From positions 36,420-100,419 of the forward strand of contig NZ_MOBP01000027.1 of NCBI RefSeq assembly GCF_003732665.1: a DNA stretch of 64,000 bases, written 5' to 3'. Position 1 is the stretch's first letter, and every line of letters begins with the position of its first letter. The notes under the pieces are model-generated. The model was not told the DNA's origin. It made no database searches and saw only the letters and a list, made by a program, of their open reading frames with translations. Below are positions 1 through 8,965 of this stretch, piece by piece. The translations under genes and the position numbers were made by a program. This DNA comes from Pseudomonas frederiksbergensis. GTDB taxonomy: Bacteria > Pseudomonadota > Gammaproteobacteria > Pseudomonadales > Pseudomonadaceae.

Positions 1-1782
1 TATCCGCGTTACATGAGCAAGCACGGCATGTTGGTGGAAGGCGAGTTCCGTTACCTGACCAAGTCCAGCGAAGGTCAGTTCGGCGCGGCGTACCTCAACG
101 ACGAGTCCAACGATCGCGACAAGCAGACCGATTCCGCAAAAACCCGCTACATGTACAACTGGCAGCACAAGGGTGGCCTCGACTCGCGTGTATTCACGCA
201 GGTCGACTACACCAAGATCAGCGATCCGTTTTACTTCCAGGATCTGCAGACTGACCAGATTGGCGTGAAAAGCGCGGATTACGTGAACCAGCAAGGTTCC
301 GTTACCTACCGTGGTGACAACTACACCGCAGCGGTCAATGCTCAGTCATACCAACTGGCGACGATAGCTGCTATCACACCGTATGATCGTTTGCCGCAGA
401 TCACCTTTAATGGTGCGTTGCCGTATCATCCGGGCGGTCTGGATTTTTCGTATAACACCGAAATCGTACGGTTTGACCGGGATTTGAGAAACGGTCAGGT
501 CTTTGACGAAGACGGTGGTCCATTTGTTAATGGCGTCGCTGTCGGTACTCCTCGACTTGATGAAAACGTACAGGGTTTGGCTCGCGCTACCGGCGACCGC
601 ATGAACCTGGCGCCGTCCGTCAGCCTGCCTCTGAACTGGACTTATGGCTTCCTCAAGCCAACGCTCAAGTATCAATACACCCAGTATCAACTGGATCTTG
701 ATGGCACCGGCAAAGGTCAGATCGCGGACCAGGAAGCAGCAGCCGCATTGGCCGGGACCAAATACATCGGCGGCAAGTTCGGAAGCAACCAGAACCGTGG
801 AGTTCCGATTGCAAGTATCGACAGCGGCCTGTACTTCGATCGCAATACCACATGGTTCGGCAAAAACTATCGCCAAACCCTCGAACCGCGCCTGTTCTAC
901 CTCTATGTTCCCGAGGAAGACCAGAAAGATATTCCGGTATTCGATACCAGCGAATCTACATTCAACTATGCGTCGCTGTTCCGTGACAACCGCTTTACCG
1001 GCTCCGACCGTGTCGGCGACGAGAACAAGTTGTCCCTGGGCGTGACCAACCGCTGGATCGAAGAAAACGGTTTCGAACGTCAACGCATCAGTGTCGGTCA
1101 GGCCTTGTATTTCAAGGACCGTGAAGTTCAGCTGCCAGGTATCGACGCGAAAACCCGCGACGATGCGCACTCCAACGTTTCGCCTTACGCACTGGAATAT
1201 GAATATCGCTGGAACCGCGATTGGCGCACCACGGCCGACTACAACTGGGATCCGGACAGCCGCAGCCCGCGCTCGGGTAGCGCGATGTTCCACTACCAGC
1301 CTGAAGACAACCCGAACAAGGTTATCAACGCCGGTTACCGCTATCGCAATGACCAGGTCCGTTACGACCAGAACACGGGTAAGTGGACCGTGGGTGGTGG
1401 TGACTATGGCACCCCGGGCACTCCTGGCTTCGTGAAGGACTACTACAAGATCCAACAGCACGACTTCTCGGTGATCTGGCCGATCGTGCCGCAATGGAAC
1501 GCCATCAGCCGCTGGCAGTATGACTACAACCGCAACCGTACCCTGGAAGCCTTCGGTGGTTTCGAGTACGACAACTGCTGCTGGAAACTGCGCCTGATCA
1601 ACCGTTACTGGGTTTCCTACGACGAGTTCAGTCAAGAAGCTCCGCAAAACGAAAAAGGCGACCATGGCGTCTTCCTCCAAATTGTTCTGAAGGGACTCGG
1701 CGGCCTGACTGGCGCCAAAGTAGAGAGCTTCCTCGACAAAGGCATTCAAGGTTATCGTGAACGTGAAGACCAAGCTTTCTGA
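1..1782 (+). CDS. lptD: LPS-assembly protein LptD, C-terminal part (5' end outside window)
   Basis: This is the outer-membrane beta-barrel that, with LptE, inserts lipopolysaccharide into the outer leaflet. The reading frame is open from the first base, so the N-terminal part of the protein lies upstream of the window. The visible residues are aromatic-rich alternating strands typical of a barrel. Near the end is a DNCCWKLRL motif, the adjacent cysteine pair conserved in LptD and used for inter-domain disulfides. The C-terminus ends in Phe. The next gene, surA, starts inside this one; SurA is the chaperone LptD needs for folding, the classical lptD-surA arrangement. I see no frameshift. Confidence 0.97.
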   Translation, partial: YPRYMSKHGMLVEGEFRYLTKSSEGQFGAAYLNDESNDRDKQTDSAKTRYMYNWQHKGGLDSRVFTQVDYTKISDPFYFQDLQTDQIGVKSADYVNQQGSVTYRGDNYTAAVNAQSYQLATIAAITPYDRLPQITFNGALPYHPGGLDFSYNTEIVRFDRDLRNGQVFDEDGGPFVNGVAVGTPRLDENVQGLARATGDRMNLAPSVSLPLNWTYGFLKPTLKYQYTQYQLDLDGTGKGQIADQEAAAALAGTKYIGGKFGSNQNRGVPIASIDSGLYFDRNTTWFGKNYRQTLEPRLFYLYVPEEDQKDIPVFDTSESTFNYASLFRDNRFTGSDRVGDENKLSLGVTNRWIEENGFERQRISVGQALYFKDREVQLPGIDAKTRDDAHSNVSPYALEYEYRWNRDWRTTADYNWDPDSRSPRSGSAMFHYQPEDNPNKVINAGYRYRNDQVRYDQNTGKWTVGGGDYGTPGTPGFVKDYYKIQQHDFSVIWPIVPQWNAISRWQYDYNRNRTLEAFGGFEYDNCCWKLRLINRYWVSYDEFSQEAPQNEKGDHGVFLQIVLKGLGGLTGAKVESFLDKGIQGYREREDQAF

Positions 1783-3079
1783 TTGTCTGCGCCCGCTAGT
1801 GCTGGGCGCACTGTTCCTGGGTACTGCGGCTAACGCCGCGGTGCAGTCCATCGACAAAGTGGTGGCCATCGTCGATAACGACGTGGTCATGCAGAGCCAA
1901 CTGGACCAACGGGTCCACGAAGTTCAGCAAACCATCGCCAAGCGCGGCTCTGCCGTGCCGCCGGCCAACGTGCTGGACCAGCAGGTGCTGGAGCGCCTGA
2001 TCGTCGAAAACCTGCAATTGCAGATTGGCGAACGCTCGGGCATCCGCATTACCGATGAAGAACTGAACCAGGCCGTCGGCACCATTGCCCAGCGCAATAA
2101 CATGTCGATCGATCAATTCCGCGCCGCCCTGGCCCACGACGGTCTGTCTTACGACGACGCCCGTGACCAGATCCGTCGCGAAATGGTCATCAGCCGTGTG
2201 CGTCAACGTCGTGTGGCCGAGCGCATCCAGGTATCCGAGCAGGAAGTGAAGAACTTCCTTGCGTCCGACCTGGGCAAAATGCAGCTGTCCGAAGAGTTTC
2301 GTCTGGCCAACATCCTGATTCCTACGCCGGAAAGCGCCAACTCCGAAGCGATTCAGGCTGCTGCCAAACAAGCGGATGCGGTGTACCAGCAACTCAAGCA
2401 AGGCGCTGACTTCGCGCAGTTGGCCATCGCCAAATCCGCCAGCGAAACCGCACTGGAAGGCGGCGACATGGGCTTCCGCAAAGCGGCTCAATTGCCACCT
2501 CCGTTTGATCGCATGCTGAGCACGATGGCTGTCGGCGACATCACTCAGCCAATGCGTACTCCAGGCGGCTTCATTATCTTGAAGATCCTCGAGAAACGTG
2601 GCGGCGAGACCCAGATGCGTGACGAAGTGCATGTCCGTCACATCCTGGTCAAACCGAGCCCGATTCGCGACGAAGAGAAGACCAAGGCCCTCGCCCAGTC
2701 GCTCTACACCCGTATAGAAGCGGGCGAAGATTTCGGTGAGCTGGCGAAAAACTTCTCGGAAGACCCGGGTTCCGCCCTCAACGGCGGCGACATGAACTGG
2801 ATCGACCCGAATGCTGTGGTTCCTGAGTTCCGCGAAGTGATGGCCAAGACCCCACAAGGTCAGCTGTCCAAGCCGTTCAAGACCCAATATGGCTGGCACG
2901 TTCTGGAAGTCCTTGGCCGTCGCGCCACTGACAGCACCACTCAGGCCCGTGAGCAGCAAGCGATGACCGTACTGCGTAACCGCAAATACGACGAAGAGCT
3001 GCAAACCTGGCTGCGTCAGATCCGTGACGAAGCGTATGTAGAGATCAAACTCCCTGGTGCAGACCAGGCAGCGCAGTGA
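1757..3079 (+). CDS. surA: Periplasmic chaperone / peptidyl-prolyl isomerase SurA
   Basis: SurA escorts unfolded outer-membrane proteins, including LptD, through the periplasm. The 440-residue product begins with a signal peptide (basic start, hydrophobic LRPLVLGALFLGTAANA). An N-terminal chaperone region follows, then two parvulin domains, around residue 180 (FRLANILIP) and around residue 290 (VHVRHILVK). The start is a GTG that overlaps the end of lptD by 26 bases; a second in-frame GTG two codons later is an alternative. Its stop overlaps the GTG start of pdxA, so the genes are probably translationally coupled. Confidence 0.96.
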   Translation: MNVKTKLSDCLRPLVLGALFLGTAANAAVQSIDKVVAIVDNDVVMQSQLDQRVHEVQQTIAKRGSAVPPANVLDQQVLERLIVENLQLQIGERSGIRITDEELNQAVGTIAQRNNMSIDQFRAALAHDGLSYDDARDQIRREMVISRVRQRRVAERIQVSEQEVKNFLASDLGKMQLSEEFRLANILIPTPESANSEAIQAAAKQADAVYQQLKQGADFAQLAIAKSASETALEGGDMGFRKAAQLPPPFDRMLSTMAVGDITQPMRTPGGFIILKILEKRGGETQMRDEVHVRHILVKPSPIRDEEKTKALAQSLYTRIEAGEDFGELAKNFSEDPGSALNGGDMNWIDPNAVVPEFREVMAKTPQGQLSKPFKTQYGWHVLEVLGRRATDSTTQAREQQAMTVLRNRKYDEELQTWLRQIRDEAYVEIKLPGADQAAQ

Positions 3080-4065
3080 AACCCAAGCGTTTCGCGCTGA
3101 CACCCGGTGAACCGGCCGGCATAGGTCCTGACCTGTGCCTGCTGCTCGCCTCGCAAGCCCAGCCACACCCCCTGATTGCCATTACCAGCCGCGACCTGCT
3201 CATCGAGCGGGCCGCGCAGCTGGGCGTGGTCGTCGATCTGCTGGCGGTTACCCCGGACCACTGGCCGGATGTTCCTGCGCCGGCCAACAGCTTGTACGTC
3301 TGGGATACGCCGCTCAGCGCACCGGTTACCGCCGGGCAACTGGACAAGGCCAACGCGGCATTTGTCCTGGAAACCCTGACCCGTGCCGGCCAAGGCTGCA
3401 TGGACGGGCATTTCGCCGGGATGATCACCGCGCCGGTGCACAAGGGCGTGATCAATGAGTCCGGGATCGCTTTTTCCGGACACACGGAATTCCTCGCCGA
3501 CCTGACCCATACCGCGCAAGTGGTGATGATGCTCGCCACCCGCGGCTTGCGCGTGGCCCTGGTCACCACTCACCTGCCCCTGCGCGAGATTGCCGATGCA
3601 ATCACCCCGGAGCGTCTGGAACGGGTCACGCGGATTCTGCACGCCGACCTGCAACAAAAATTCGGCATTGCCCAGCCGCGTATCCTGGTCTGTGGGCTCA
3701 ACCCCCACGCCGGTGAAGGCGGACACCTGGGCCATGAAGAAATCGACATTATCGAACCCACATTAGAGCGCCTGCGCGGCGAGGGCATGGACCTTCGCGG
3801 TCCCCTGCCCGCCGACACTCTGTTTACCCCCAAATATCTGGAGCACTGCGACGCGGTGCTGGCGATGTACCACGACCAGGGCCTGCCGGTGCTGAAGTAC
3901 AAAGGCTTCGGCGCGGCAGTCAACGTGACCCTCGGCTTGCCAATCATCCGCACATCGGTGGACCACGGCACTGCCCTGGACCTGGCCGGCAGCGGCAAGA
4001 TTGACACCGGCAGCCTGCAAGTCGCCCTGGAAACCGCCTACCAGATGGCCGAGACCCGTTTATGA
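3076..4065 (+). CDS. pdxA: 4-hydroxythreonine-4-phosphate dehydrogenase PdxA
   Basis: PdxA carries out the NAD-dependent oxidation of 4-phosphohydroxy-L-threonine in pyridoxal 5'-phosphate synthesis in the cytoplasm. The 329 residues match the family length. Visible signature segments are SGHTEFLADLT (about residue 133), GLNPHAGEGG (about 205), YHDQGLPVLKY (about 265) and VDHGTALDLAG, which carry the histidines that bind the catalytic metal. The start is GTG, overlapping the surA stop by four bases, and its own stop overlaps the rsmA start. This surA-pdxA-rsmA order is the usual gammaproteobacterial one. Confidence 0.97.
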   Translation: MKPKRFALTPGEPAGIGPDLCLLLASQAQPHPLIAITSRDLLIERAAQLGVVVDLLAVTPDHWPDVPAPANSLYVWDTPLSAPVTAGQLDKANAAFVLETLTRAGQGCMDGHFAGMITAPVHKGVINESGIAFSGHTEFLADLTHTAQVVMMLATRGLRVALVTTHLPLREIADAITPERLERVTRILHADLQQKFGIAQPRILVCGLNPHAGEGGHLGHEEIDIIEPTLERLRGEGMDLRGPLPADTLFTPKYLEHCDAVLAMYHDQGLPVLKYKGFGAAVNVTLGLPIIRTSVDHGTALDLAGSGKIDTGSLQVALETAYQMAETRL

Positions 4066-4880
4066 CCGAGCACTACCAACACAAGGCGCGCAAACGCTTT
4101 GGCCAAAACTTCCTGCACGATGCCGGCGTTATCGACCGCATCCTGCGTGCCATCCGTGCCAAGCCTGAAGACCGCCTGCTGGAAATCGGCCCGGGCCAGG
4201 GTGCTCTGACCCAAGGCCTGCTCAACAGCGGCGCGCAACTGGACGTGGTGGAGCTGGACAAGGACCTGATCCCGATCCTCAACCAGCAGTTTGCCGACAA
4301 GAGCAACTTCAGCCTGCACCAGGGCGACGCGCTGAAGTTCGACTTCAACAGCCTGAACGCCGCGCCCAACAGCCTGCGCGTGGTCGGCAACCTGCCGTAC
4401 AACATCTCCACGCCGCTGATTTTCCACCTGCTGAACAACGCCGGCATCATTCGCGACATGCACTTCATGCTGCAAAAGGAAGTGGTCGAGCGTCTGGCGG
4501 CGGGTCCTGGCGGTGGTGACTGGGGTCGTCTGTCGATCATGGTTCAGTACCATTGCCGGGTCGAACATCTGTTCAACGTCGGCCCTGGCGCGTTCAATCC
4601 GCCGCCGAAAGTTGATTCGGCCATCGTGCGCCTGGTGCCCCACGACGTACTGCCGCACCCGGCCAAGGATCACAAGCTGCTGGAGCGCGTCGTGCGCGAA
4701 GCCTTCAACCAGCGCCGCAAGACCCTGCGCAACACCCTCAAATTGCTACTGAGCAATGACGAGATCGAAGCCGCCGGCGTCGATGGCAGCCTGCGTCCAG
4801 AACAACTCGACCTGGCCGCCTTCGTGCGCCTGGCCGACAAGCTCAGCGAACAAGTCTTGCCGGCCCCCGTTGCCGACTGA
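4062..4880 (+). CDS. rsmA: 16S rRNA adenine dimethyltransferase RsmA (KsgA)
   Basis: RsmA dimethylates two adjacent adenosines in the 3'-terminal helix of 16S rRNA using S-adenosylmethionine, a late checkpoint in 30S assembly. The 272-residue product has FGQNFLHD near the N-terminus, the SAM-binding LEIGPGQGALT at about residue 39 and the catalytic NLPYNIS motif at about 109. It starts on an ATG overlapping the pdxA stop. A 123-base gap separates it from apaG, so apaGH may have an additional promoter. This gene is often labelled ksgA. Confidence 0.97.
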   Translation: MTEHYQHKARKRFGQNFLHDAGVIDRILRAIRAKPEDRLLEIGPGQGALTQGLLNSGAQLDVVELDKDLIPILNQQFADKSNFSLHQGDALKFDFNSLNAAPNSLRVVGNLPYNISTPLIFHLLNNAGIIRDMHFMLQKEVVERLAAGPGGGDWGRLSIMVQYHCRVEHLFNVGPGAFNPPPKVDSAIVRLVPHDVLPHPAKDHKLLERVVREAFNQRRKTLRNTLKLLLSNDEIEAAGVDGSLRPEQLDLAAFVRLADKLSEQVLPAPVAD

Positions 4881-5003
4881 CAGGCGATGAGCGTGATCGG
4901 GTAGGACGCCGGACGCGATGTCTGGTTTACTACCCGATACTTGGCCTAGACTGAATCCCATCAGCTACGCCCCGCGTCCCGCTTCGTTTTTAAGGCCTCT
5001 TGC

Positions 5004-5384
5004 ATGTCCGATCCCCGTTATCAGGTCGACGTCAGCGTCGTCACTCGCTATCTGGCAGAACAATCGCAACCCGAGCACAACCGCTTTGCCTTCGCCTACA
5101 CCATCACCGTGCACAACAATGGCGAGCTACCGGCCAAGTTGCTGTCGCGGCACTGGGTAATCACCGACGGTGACGGGCATGTGGAAGAGGTTCGCGGCGC
5201 TGGCGTCGTGGGTTTGCAGCCGCTGATCCCGGCCGGTGAAGACCACACCTACAGCAGCGGCACGGTGATGACCACCAAGGTCGGCACCATGCAAGGCACC
5301 TATCAGATGATCGCCGATGACGGTAAGCACTTCGATGCCGTCATCGCGCCATTTCGCCTGGCGGTGCCCGGAGCCCTGCACTGA
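5004..5384 (+). CDS. apaG: ApaG domain protein
   Basis: ApaG is a small (126 residues) cytoplasmic protein with a fibronectin-III-like fold. Its biochemical role is unsettled; it is almost always encoded beside apaH and was originally linked to cobalt and magnesium resistance phenotypes. The family pattern is clear: an N-terminal V.TRYLAEQS, the central LLSRHWVITDGDG, and VVGLQPLIPAGEDHTYSSG towards the C-terminus. Its TGA overlaps the apaH ATG by one base, which indicates coupled translation. Confidence 0.95.
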   Translation: MSDPRYQVDVSVVTRYLAEQSQPEHNRFAFAYTITVHNNGELPAKLLSRHWVITDGDGHVEEVRGAGVVGLQPLIPAGEDHTYSSGTVMTTKVGTMQGTYQMIADDGKHFDAVIAPFRLAVPGALH

Positions 5385-6265
5385 TGGCGACGTATGCTGT
5401 CGGCGACCTGCAAGGCTGCCTCGAACCGCTGCAATGTCTGCTCAAGCAAGTAGCCTTCGACCCTGCCCGGGACAAACTGTGGCTGGTGGGCGATCTGGTC
5501 AACCGCGGCCCGCAGTCCCTGGAAACCCTGCGCTTCCTCTATAGCATCCGCGAATCGCTGGTGTGCGTGCTCGGCAACCACGATCTGCACTTGCTGGCCG
5601 CCGGGCATAACATCGAACGCCTGAAGAAAAACGACACCCTGCGCGAAATCCTCGAAGCGCCTGATCGCGCGGAACTGCTGGAGTGGCTGCGTCAGCAAAA
5701 ACTCATGCACTACGACGAACAGCGCGACATCGCCCTGGTGCATGCCGGCATACCACCGCAATGGTCGCTGCGCAAAGCCTTGAAGTGCGCCGGCGAAGTC
5801 GAAGCCGCCCTGCGCGACGACAACCTGCTCCCGCCTTATCTGGATGGCATGTACGGCAATGAGCCGGCCAAATGGAACAGCGACCTCACCGGCGTGGAAC
5901 GCTTGCGGGTGATCACCAACTATTTCACCCGCATGCGCTTCTGCACCAGCGAGGGCAAGCTTGACCTCAAGGGCAAGGAAGGCGCCGACACCGCGCCACC
6001 GGGTTACGCCCCGTGGTTCAAGTACAAGGAGCGCAAGACCAAGGGCCTGAAGATCATCTTCGGTCATTGGGCAGCCCTTGAAGGCAAATGCGACGAGCCG
6101 GGCATCTTCGCCCTCGACACTGGTTGTGTCTGGGGCGGCGCCATGACCCTGATGAACGTCGACACCTTCGAGCGCTTGAGCTGCAAATGCGACGAGCAAG
6201 GCCACAGCAAGCCGTCAGTCGCCCCACTTATTTCCGAACAAACGTCAGCCAGCGCCCAGCGCTAG
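5384..6265 (+). CDS. apaH: Diadenosine tetraphosphatase (symmetrical) ApaH
   Basis: ApaH hydrolyses Ap4A symmetrically to two ADP and also removes dinucleotide caps from RNA. It is a metallophosphoesterase of 293 residues. The metal-ligand motifs are visible in order: GDLQGC (residues 7-12), GDLVNRGP, GNHD (about 63-66), and distal histidines in LVHAGIPP and FGHWA. It begins one base before the apaG stop is complete. The last ~20 residues are low-complexity and Ser/Thr-rich. glpE follows after 33 bases with its own good ribosome binding site. Confidence 0.97.
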   Translation: MATYAVGDLQGCLEPLQCLLKQVAFDPARDKLWLVGDLVNRGPQSLETLRFLYSIRESLVCVLGNHDLHLLAAGHNIERLKKNDTLREILEAPDRAELLEWLRQQKLMHYDEQRDIALVHAGIPPQWSLRKALKCAGEVEAALRDDNLLPPYLDGMYGNEPAKWNSDLTGVERLRVITNYFTRMRFCTSEGKLDLKGKEGADTAPPGYAPWFKYKERKTKGLKIIFGHWAALEGKCDEPGIFALDTGCVWGGAMTLMNVDTFERLSCKCDEQGHSKPSVAPLISEQTSASAQR

Positions 6266-6298
6266 ACTGCGCTTTCAGCCGAGCCACAGGAGCCCGCC

Positions 6299-6628
6299 AT
6301 GAGCGAATTCAAACGTATCCACCCAGAACAGGCCCAAGCCCTGCGCGAGCAAGGTGCAGTGGTAGTCGATGTCCGCGATCCGCAAACTTACGCCGCGCTG
6401 CACATCGCCGGCTCCAAGCATCTGGACAACGTATCCATCTCCGATTTCATCCGTGCCGCCGACCTCGATGCACCAACCGTTGTGGTCTGCTATCACGGTA
6501 ATTCCAGCCAGAGCGCGGCGGCGTACCTGATCAGTCAGGGCTTCTCCGACGTCTACAGCATGGATGGCGGTTTTGAGCTGTGGCGCACCACTTACCCGGC
6601 GGAAACTGCGCAAGGCACTTCCGAATAA
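6299..6628 (+). CDS. glpE: Thiosulfate sulfurtransferase GlpE
   Basis: This is a single-domain rhodanese (109 residues) that transfers sulfane sulfur from thiosulfate to cyanide or other thiophilic acceptors in the cytoplasm. The active-site loop CYHGNSS is present with the catalytic cysteine at residue 64, the form typical of GlpE rather than of two-domain rhodaneses. A CAGGAG ribosome binding site precedes the ATG. It is the last gene of the lptD-to-glpE run; a 296-base gap follows before prkA. Confidence 0.94.
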   Translation: MSEFKRIHPEQAQALREQGAVVVDVRDPQTYAALHIAGSKHLDNVSISDFIRAADLDAPTVVVCYHGNSSQSAAAYLISQGFSDVYSMDGGFELWRTTYPAETAQGTSE

Positions 6629-6924
6629 TTTTTTTGTAACGTGCAAACCCCGGCCACCGTGGGCTCGGGCGGTGGCAGACGAACGGTCTGCCACAACTAA
6701 TTACGTATCTCGCCTTTACCTCCCGAATAAGCAACTATCCTTAAGCGCAGGCCATCCAAAACAGGGGAGAGCCGGTACACCGGCGCGCGGGTCATCGGGA
6801 GTAGCTTTCGGGGTAGTCAGCTCTGAAAGGGTTCTGGGGGGTAAACAGCAACTGACTATTCGGTTGCTGCCAGCATCGACTGAGTGATCCGGCGTCGGCT
6901 CCACGTATCGAGCGAGGTGACGTC
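6629..6924 (+). other. Intergenic leader region upstream of prkA with hairpins
   Basis: There is no convincing gene here. The stretch holds a 9-bp perfect inverted repeat (6672-6680 against 6686-6694, loop of five), a GCCGGT/ACCGGC palindrome near 6773-6786 and a 7-bp inverted repeat (6846-6852 against 6863-6869). None of the three is followed by a T run, so they are poor intrinsic terminators and could instead be leader-RNA structure or operators for the prkA operon. I could not identify a clear sigma-70 promoter by eye. Confidence 0.45.
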
Positions 6925-8847
6925 ATGAGTATCTTTAGCCACTTCCAACAACGCTTCGAGTCCACACGCCAGGAAGAACTCTCGCTGCAAGAGTACCTGG
7001 AGCTGTGTAAAAAGGACCGCAGCGCCTACGTTTCCGCCGCCGAGCGTCTATTGCTGGCCATCGGTGAACCGGAGCTGCTCGACACCTCGGCCAACTCGAG
7101 ACTGTCGCGAATCTTTTCCAACAAGGTGATCCGTCGCTATCCGGCCTTTGAAGACTTCCACGGGATGGAAGAATGCATCGACCAGATCGTGTCGTATTTC
7201 CGCCATGCCGCTCAGGGCCTGGAGGAGAAGAAACAAATCCTCTACCTGCTCGGTCCCGTCGGCGGCGGTAAATCGTCCCTGGCCGAAAAGCTCAAACAGC
7301 TGATCGAGAAAGTGCCCTTCTACGCGATCAAGGGCTCCCCGGTTTTCGAATCGCCCCTGGGTCTGTTCAACGCCACTGAAGATGGCGCGATCCTCGAGGA
7401 AGACTTCGGCATTCCACGGCGCTACGTCAACACCATCATGTCGCCATGGGCCACAAAACGCCTGGCCGAATTCGGCGGTGACATCAGCCAGTTCCGGGTG
7501 GTGAAACTGTATCCGTCGATCCTCAACCAGATCGCCGTGGCCAAAACCGAACCGGGTGATGAAAACAACCAGGACATCTCGGCGCTGGTAGGTAAGGTCG
7601 ATATCCGCAAACTCGAAGAGTACCCACAGAACGACGCCGACGCTTATAGCTACTCCGGTGCGCTGTGCCGGGCCAACCAGGGCCTGATGGAATTCGTCGA
7701 AATGTTCAAGGCGCCGATCAAGGTGCTGCACCCACTGCTGACCGCCACTCAGGAAGGTAACTACAACAGTACCGAAGGCCTGGGCGCGATTCCGTTCACC
7801 GGGATCCTGCTGGCTCACTCCAACGAATCGGAGTGGCACACCTTCCGCAACAACAAGAACAACGAAGCCTTCATCGACCGGATCTACATCGTCAAAGTGC
7901 CGTACTGCCTGCGGGTCAGCGACGAAGTGAAGATCTACGACAAGCTGCTGTTCAACAGCTCGCTGGCCAAGGCCCATTGCGCCCCCGACACCCTGAAAAT
8001 GCTCGCCCAGTTCACCGTGCTCTCGCGTCTCAAAGAGCCGGAAAACTCGAACATCTACTCCAAGATGCGCGTGTATGACGGCGAGAACCTCAAGGACACC
8101 GATCCAAAAGCCAAGTCGATCCAGGAATACCGCGACAACGCCGGTGTGGACGAAGGCATGAACGGCCTGTCGACCCGGTTTGCGTTCAAAATCCTGTCGA
8201 AGGTCTTCAACTTCGATCCGCACGAAATCGCCGCCAACCCGGTGCACTTGCTCTACGTGCTGGAACAGCAGATCGAACAGGAACAATTCCAGGCCGAGAC
8301 CCGCGAACGCTACCTGCGCTTCCTCAAGGAATACCTGGCGCCGCGTTATATCGAATTCATCGGCAAGGAGATCCAGACCGCCTACCTCGAGTCTTACAGC
8401 GAGTACGGCCAGAACATCTTCGATCGCTACGTGCTGTACGCCGACTTCTGGATCCAGGACCAGGAATACCGCGACCCGGAAACCGGCGAAATCCTCAACC
8501 GCGTGGCATTGAACGAAGAACTGGAGAAAATCGAAAAACCGGCCGGCATCAGCAATCCGAAGGATTTCCGCAACGAAATCGTCAACTTCGTGTTGCGCGC
8601 CCGGGCCAACAACAACGGCAAGAACCCAACCTGGCTCAGCTACGAAAAACTGCGGGTGGTTATCGAGAAGAAAATGTTCTCCAACACCGAGGACCTGCTG
8701 CCGGTCATCAGCTTCAATGCCAAGGCCAGCAAAGAGGACCAGCAGAAGCACAACGACTTTGTCACAAGGATGGTGGAGCGCGGCTACACCGACAAACAGG
8801 TACGGCTTCTTTCAGAATGGTACCTACGGGTCCGGAAATCGCAGTGA
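6925..8847 (+). CDS. prkA: PrkA-family serine protein kinase (YeaG-like)
   Basis: This is a cytoplasmic AAA-type ATPase and serine protein kinase related to Bacillus PrkA and E. coli YeaG, linked to nitrogen-starvation and stationary-phase stress responses. The 640-residue protein has a Walker A motif, GPVGGGKSS, at about residue 109 in the N-terminal AAA domain, followed by the PrkA C-terminal kinase-like domain. The Shine-Dalgarno GAGG lies just before the ATG. It forms a conserved module with the two genes downstream (yeaH and spoVR); in this arrangement all three are usually co-expressed under RpoS-type stress control, which I infer and cannot see in the promoter. Confidence 0.95.
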   Translation: MSIFSHFQQRFESTRQEELSLQEYLELCKKDRSAYVSAAERLLLAIGEPELLDTSANSRLSRIFSNKVIRRYPAFEDFHGMEECIDQIVSYFRHAAQGLEEKKQILYLLGPVGGGKSSLAEKLKQLIEKVPFYAIKGSPVFESPLGLFNATEDGAILEEDFGIPRRYVNTIMSPWATKRLAEFGGDISQFRVVKLYPSILNQIAVAKTEPGDENNQDISALVGKVDIRKLEEYPQNDADAYSYSGALCRANQGLMEFVEMFKAPIKVLHPLLTATQEGNYNSTEGLGAIPFTGILLAHSNESEWHTFRNNKNNEAFIDRIYIVKVPYCLRVSDEVKIYDKLLFNSSLAKAHCAPDTLKMLAQFTVLSRLKEPENSNIYSKMRVYDGENLKDTDPKAKSIQEYRDNAGVDEGMNGLSTRFAFKILSKVFNFDPHEIAANPVHLLYVLEQQIEQEQFQAETRERYLRFLKEYLAPRYIEFIGKEIQTAYLESYSEYGQNIFDRYVLYADFWIQDQEYRDPETGEILNRVALNEELEKIEKPAGISNPKDFRNEIVNFVLRARANNNGKNPTWLSYEKLRVVIEKKMFSNTEDLLPVISFNAKASKEDQQKHNDFVTRMVERGYTDKQVRLLSEWYLRVRKSQ

Positions 8848-8848
8848 C

Positions 8849-8953
8849 GCAGCGGCAAGCTCCAAGCTGCAAGCGACAAGAGAGAAGCGCATAAGCCCTG
8901 ATATCCGGGCAACTGCTTCTTCTTGCAGCTTGCAGCTCACAACTTGAAGCTGC
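8849..8953. repeat. Inverted repeat pair of the AGCTGCAAGC type
   Basis: The prkA-yeaH gap is almost filled by two imperfect inverted arms (about 8849-8888 and 8915-8953), rich in AGCTGCAAGC and GCTTGCAGCT words around a short spacer. Such arms are a known Pseudomonas repetitive-element class distinct from the GC-rich REPs elsewhere in this window. Lying inside an operon, the RNA would fold into a long stem that could alter downstream expression. Confidence 0.6.
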
Positions 8954-8965
8954 CCGGAGGGCCCT

